Positions 4,810 to 7,058 of a stretch of 7,058 nt of DNA are shown here, one piece after another. Each line of letters begins with the position of its first letter. The stretch's first letter is position 1. The notes under the pieces were generated by a model. The model ran no database searches. It saw only the letters and a program-made list of their open reading frames with translations, and was not told the origin of the DNA. A program made the position numbers and the translations under genes. The stretch covers positions 1-7,058 of the forward strand of contig CAJPTB010000096.1 of assembly GCA_905373325.1 (NCBI GenBank), written 5' to 3'. This stretch comes from an uncultured Ancrocorticia sp. (GTDB lineage Bacteria > Actinomycetota > Actinomycetes > Actinomycetales > Actinomycetaceae).

Positions 4810-7058
4810 TGGCCGATCACTTCCTTCTCAGCCTCCGTGAGCTTCCTGTCCCCCACCATCTTCTTTGCGGCCGCCTCCGCGTCGGCCAGATTCACGTTTT
4901 TCACCAGGCGAAAGCTCCTGGTTTGGGGGTCGTCGACGTCGTAGGCGACGCCGTCGGAGACAAGCAGAGCCCGCGCATTGACCGCCGGCGTTCTGAGCCG
5001 CTGAACCACCTGGCCGACGGCGAGGTCAAAGACAACGACTTGCTTCTGCGTCCGGACGAGGAACCTGTCTTCGGTTGCGTCAAGCGCTTGCCCCGAGCGA
5101 ACCAGGCGGCCGACTTGCCTCGGCATCTCGACCTTCCGCTTGACATTGCCCGACGCGTCGACGGTGCTGATCGAGTTCCCCGCCTGCAACGTCGCGGATT
5201 CGAATGCGCCGTCCTTCCCCGAAACGGCGTAGACTGTCCCGGTCCCTCGTTTGAGGAGCTTGCGCGTCTTGACGTTGTACGCCTGCCATTTTCCCCCCTC
5301 CCGATTCACGAGGAGGACCGATCCGTCGGCGCTCGCCAGGAGCGAGGCGACGTCGCCGTCCCTTTTCGATCCATAGGAGCCGAGTTTTCCGCTGGCGTCG
5401 TAATGGACGATCTCCCCTTTGACCGTCACGTACACGATGTCGTGGGACGGGCCGAAGACGATCGAGGTTCCCGAGGCTCCCAAGGGCATGCTCTCGGGAG
5501 TCCTGTACTCGGCTTGGCCGGAGTCAGAAAGGACGCTCACCCCTTCCGCGTGTGCTTGCGACATGAATGCGAGCGCCTTTCCGTCGTTGCTGACGGCTGC
5601 TTCGCTGGAACTCCGAATCTTCGACAGAGTGGCTTCCCCTATTTTCTTGCGCGCATCAACAATCACTCCTCCGTTTCCGCTGCGGCTGTAGAGGAAATCG
5701 CGGTTATTGGAACGGACGACGACGGAGCCCGAGGTTTGGACTCCTCCGTCAGGGGCCGCGACGTCGTAAACCGTCAGGTTGCCGTCGGAACTTGCTGTGA
5801 CAAATCGCTTCCCGTCACGGGTAAACTGCCCATGCTCAATGGGCGATCCGCTGTAGGCCCTAGCCGCGGCCGGCGCTATAGAACGATCAAACGGCTTGGC
5901 GTCGGACAAATCGTCCCACAGCATGAGCTCTCTGCCACGCGTGCCGACTATGAATGCGTTGTCGCGCGGGGAAAGCCACGCCAGGCTTCGATCGTCGCCT
6001 TCCATAAGTGCGTAAGAGGAGAGTTGTTTGCCTGTCGCGGCATCGATTTTCTTCTTCGTGGAGGGGTCGATGACGAACGTGCCGTCTCTCGAGATTTTGG
6101 CCATTCCTCCGCCGTAACGTTTTTCGACGGAATTGGAGACGACGGATCCCGACGGAAGGGAAACCACGTGCATCGTCTTCGCGGAGAAGTAAACGAGCTT
6201 GTTTCCCGACATCGAGTAGTCCACGGATCCGCCTTCCGCGCGGGATTCGGCCAGCGCGGCGGCGTCCTGGGCGGGATCGACAATCGACTGGCGAAGGGCG
6301 CCGGTGGCGCCGTCGTACCTCTCGGCGCCGCCGCCTTTGAACGCAATGGCGAATTCCGAGCCGTCCTGGGCGCAGTCGAAGTGGACGAACGGCCTATTGG
6401 AAAGATCGACGTCGAAGATCTGCGCCCCCGTTTTTACGTCGTAGCCGCGGACGCGAGAACTGCCTTTTGTCGGGTCATGGGTCACGAAGAGACGATCGCC
6501 GGCGAGAACTGTACCGAGTATGGCCCGCGCATCCGCGATTCGAACGGTTCTGGCAGGGCCGCCGTCTGCGGGAGTGACCGTCAGGCGCCCCCGGCTGTCG
6601 ATGCCGTAGAAACGCGTCCCGTCGGTCGACGCGCCGACGTCGATGGGCTTCTCCGAGAGGGTGACCGAGCGCAGGCGTTTGCCGTTCTCGCTGCTCCATA
6701 CGCTGAGATTCGCGCTCTTGCCCGCTGTGACGATCGTGCCGTTGGATCCGATCCCAAAACTCGCAACGCCCGAATCCGTCTTGATACTCGTCAACGGCGC
6801 CAGCGGGCCCTGCGACGTCGCACCGTTGACGTTGACGTAATGCCTCCCGCGCAGCTCGGCATAGGAGTCCCAGGACTGCTTCGCCCTGGACAAGGCAAGA
6901 TTGCTGTAGAGAAGGCCGAGCTCCCTGTCGCCCCCGGCGATCGTCGTGTCCGCAAGGTCCATAAGGGTTTCCACGCTCCGCCGGTTCGCCACGTCGCTGT
7001 CGCGGCGCGCCTTGATCCACAGCCCGGCGCTGGTGGCGGCGAACAGGCCGGTCACGAG
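4806..7058 (-). CDS. Membrane-anchored WD40-like beta-propeller protein, 5' partial
   Basis: The gene's start lies beyond the right edge: the frame is still open at base 7058, and the GTG at 7055 falls inside what looks like the end of a membrane helix (VTGLFAATSAGLWI). Numbering from that GTG, 749 residues follow. A charged helical linker spans about 16-74 and includes GGDRELGLLYSNLALSRA, the type of helix that precedes WD40 domains in bacterial TIR and nSTAND proteins. From about 97 to 720 there are roughly fourteen degenerate WD40-like units of 35-50 residues, each with an 'xDG' or 'xxG' turn and a closing strand. The clearest end in LSVW (117-120), LMLW (377-380) and LTVYDV (427-432). Fourteen units would suit two seven-bladed propellers, a scaffold for protein contacts or ligand sensing. 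The chain ends in a short charged helix (NLADAEAAAKKMVGDRKL and on to 749). There is no secretion signal or cell-wall sorting motif in view. The side of the membrane the propeller faces is not certain, though the basic KARR after the helix favours the cytoplasm. It is the first visible gene of a two-gene operon with the RyR-domain gene. Confidence 0.8.
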   Translation of the reverse strand, partial: LVTGLFAATSAGLWIKARRDSDVANRRSVETLMDLADTTIAGGDRELGLLYSNLALSRAKQSWDSYAELRGRHYVNVNGATSQGPLAPLTSIKTDSGVASFGIGSNGTIVTAGKSANLSVWSSENGKRLRSVTLSEKPIDVGASTDGTRFYGIDSRGRLTVTPADGGPARTVRIADARAILGTVLAGDRLFVTHDPTKGSSRVRGYDVKTGAQIFDVDLSNRPFVHFDCAQDGSEFAIAFKGGGAERYDGATGALRQSIVDPAQDAAALAESRAEGGSVDYSMSGNKLVYFSAKTMHVVSLPSGSVVSNSVEKRYGGGMAKISRDGTFVIDPSTKKKIDAATGKQLSSYALMEGDDRSLAWLSPRDNAFIVGTRGRELMLWDDLSDAKPFDRSIAPAAARAYSGSPIEHGQFTRDGKRFVTASSDGNLTVYDVAAPDGGVQTSGSVVVRSNNRDFLYSRSGNGGVIVDARKKIGEATLSKIRSSSEAAVSNDGKALAFMSQAHAEGVSVLSDSGQAEYRTPESMPLGASGTSIVFGPSHDIVYVTVKGEIVHYDASGKLGSYGSKRDGDVASLLASADGSVLLVNREGGKWQAYNVKTRKLLKRGTGTVYAVSGKDGAFESATLQAGNSISTVDASGNVKRKVEMPRQVGRLVRSGQALDATEDRFLVRTQKQVVVFDLAVGQVVQRLRTPAVNARALLVSDGVAYDVDDPQTRSFRLVKNVNLADAEAAAKKMVGDRKLTEAEKEVIGQ
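4815..4826 (-). promoter_or_regulatory. Extended ribosome binding site of the RyR-domain gene, inside the upstream gene's last codons
   Basis: Read on the - strand this is AAGGAAGTGATC. It matches 11 of 12 bases of the sequence complementary to the 16S rRNA 3' end (AAGGAGGTGATC). It encodes the Lys-Glu-Val-Ile near the C-terminus of the propeller protein. The GGAAG core ends 10 bases before the GTG start at 4809. It fixes that GTG as the start and argues for coupled but strong translation of the second gene. Confidence 0.7.

Overview
The window looks like chromosome of a high-GC actinobacterium. The codon bias is strongly GC-rich, the tryptophanyl-tRNA synthetase (TrpRS) is of the actinobacterial/Gram-positive kind with an acidic Ala/Gly-rich N-terminal extension, and the GlgX-type debranching enzyme is of the kind common in Actinobacteria. 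Actinomycetales is my best guess. I cannot name the genus from this sequence, and no rRNA or tRNA gene is present to help.

Layout. Four protein genes fill nearly all of the window as two convergent pairs. On the + strand, positions 2-1528 hold the C-terminal two thirds or more of a glycogen debranching enzyme (glgX; its start lies left of the window). A 139-base gap follows, then trpS at 1668-2840. On the - strand, read from right to left, a very large beta-propeller protein (4806 to beyond 7058; its start lies right of the window) is followed by a 626-residue membrane protein (2929-4809). The latter has two transmembrane helices, two TrkA-N-like Rossmann domains and a C-terminal RyR (ryanodine-receptor repeat) domain. 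A 45-base inverted repeat at 2845-2889 sits between the convergent pairs and probably ends transcription from both sides.

How the genes work together. glgX and trpS are housekeeping genes (glycogen breakdown and tRNA charging) and need not be functionally linked. The two - strand genes overlap by 4 bases (GTGA), and the last codons of the first form a near-perfect ribosome-binding site for the second. They therefore appear to be made together. The first is a probable membrane-anchored, roughly fourteen-bladed WD40-like propeller. The second pairs a two-helix membrane anchor with nucleotide-binding-type domains and an RyR domain. Known proteins with the same kind of helix-linker-WD40 C-terminal half carry TIR, nSTAND or similar domains at the N-terminus, and bacterial RyR domains have been discussed in nucleotide-linked conflict and signalling systems. 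This pair is the best candidate here for an undescribed system, such as a membrane-associated sensor/effector for nucleotide signals, stress or phage. The domain layout is visible in the sequence, but the function is inference, and the decisive N-terminus of the propeller protein is outside the window.

No insertion sequence, CRISPR array, tRNA, rRNA, prophage gene or attachment site was seen. The only gaps are 1529-1667 and 2841-2928, both described below.
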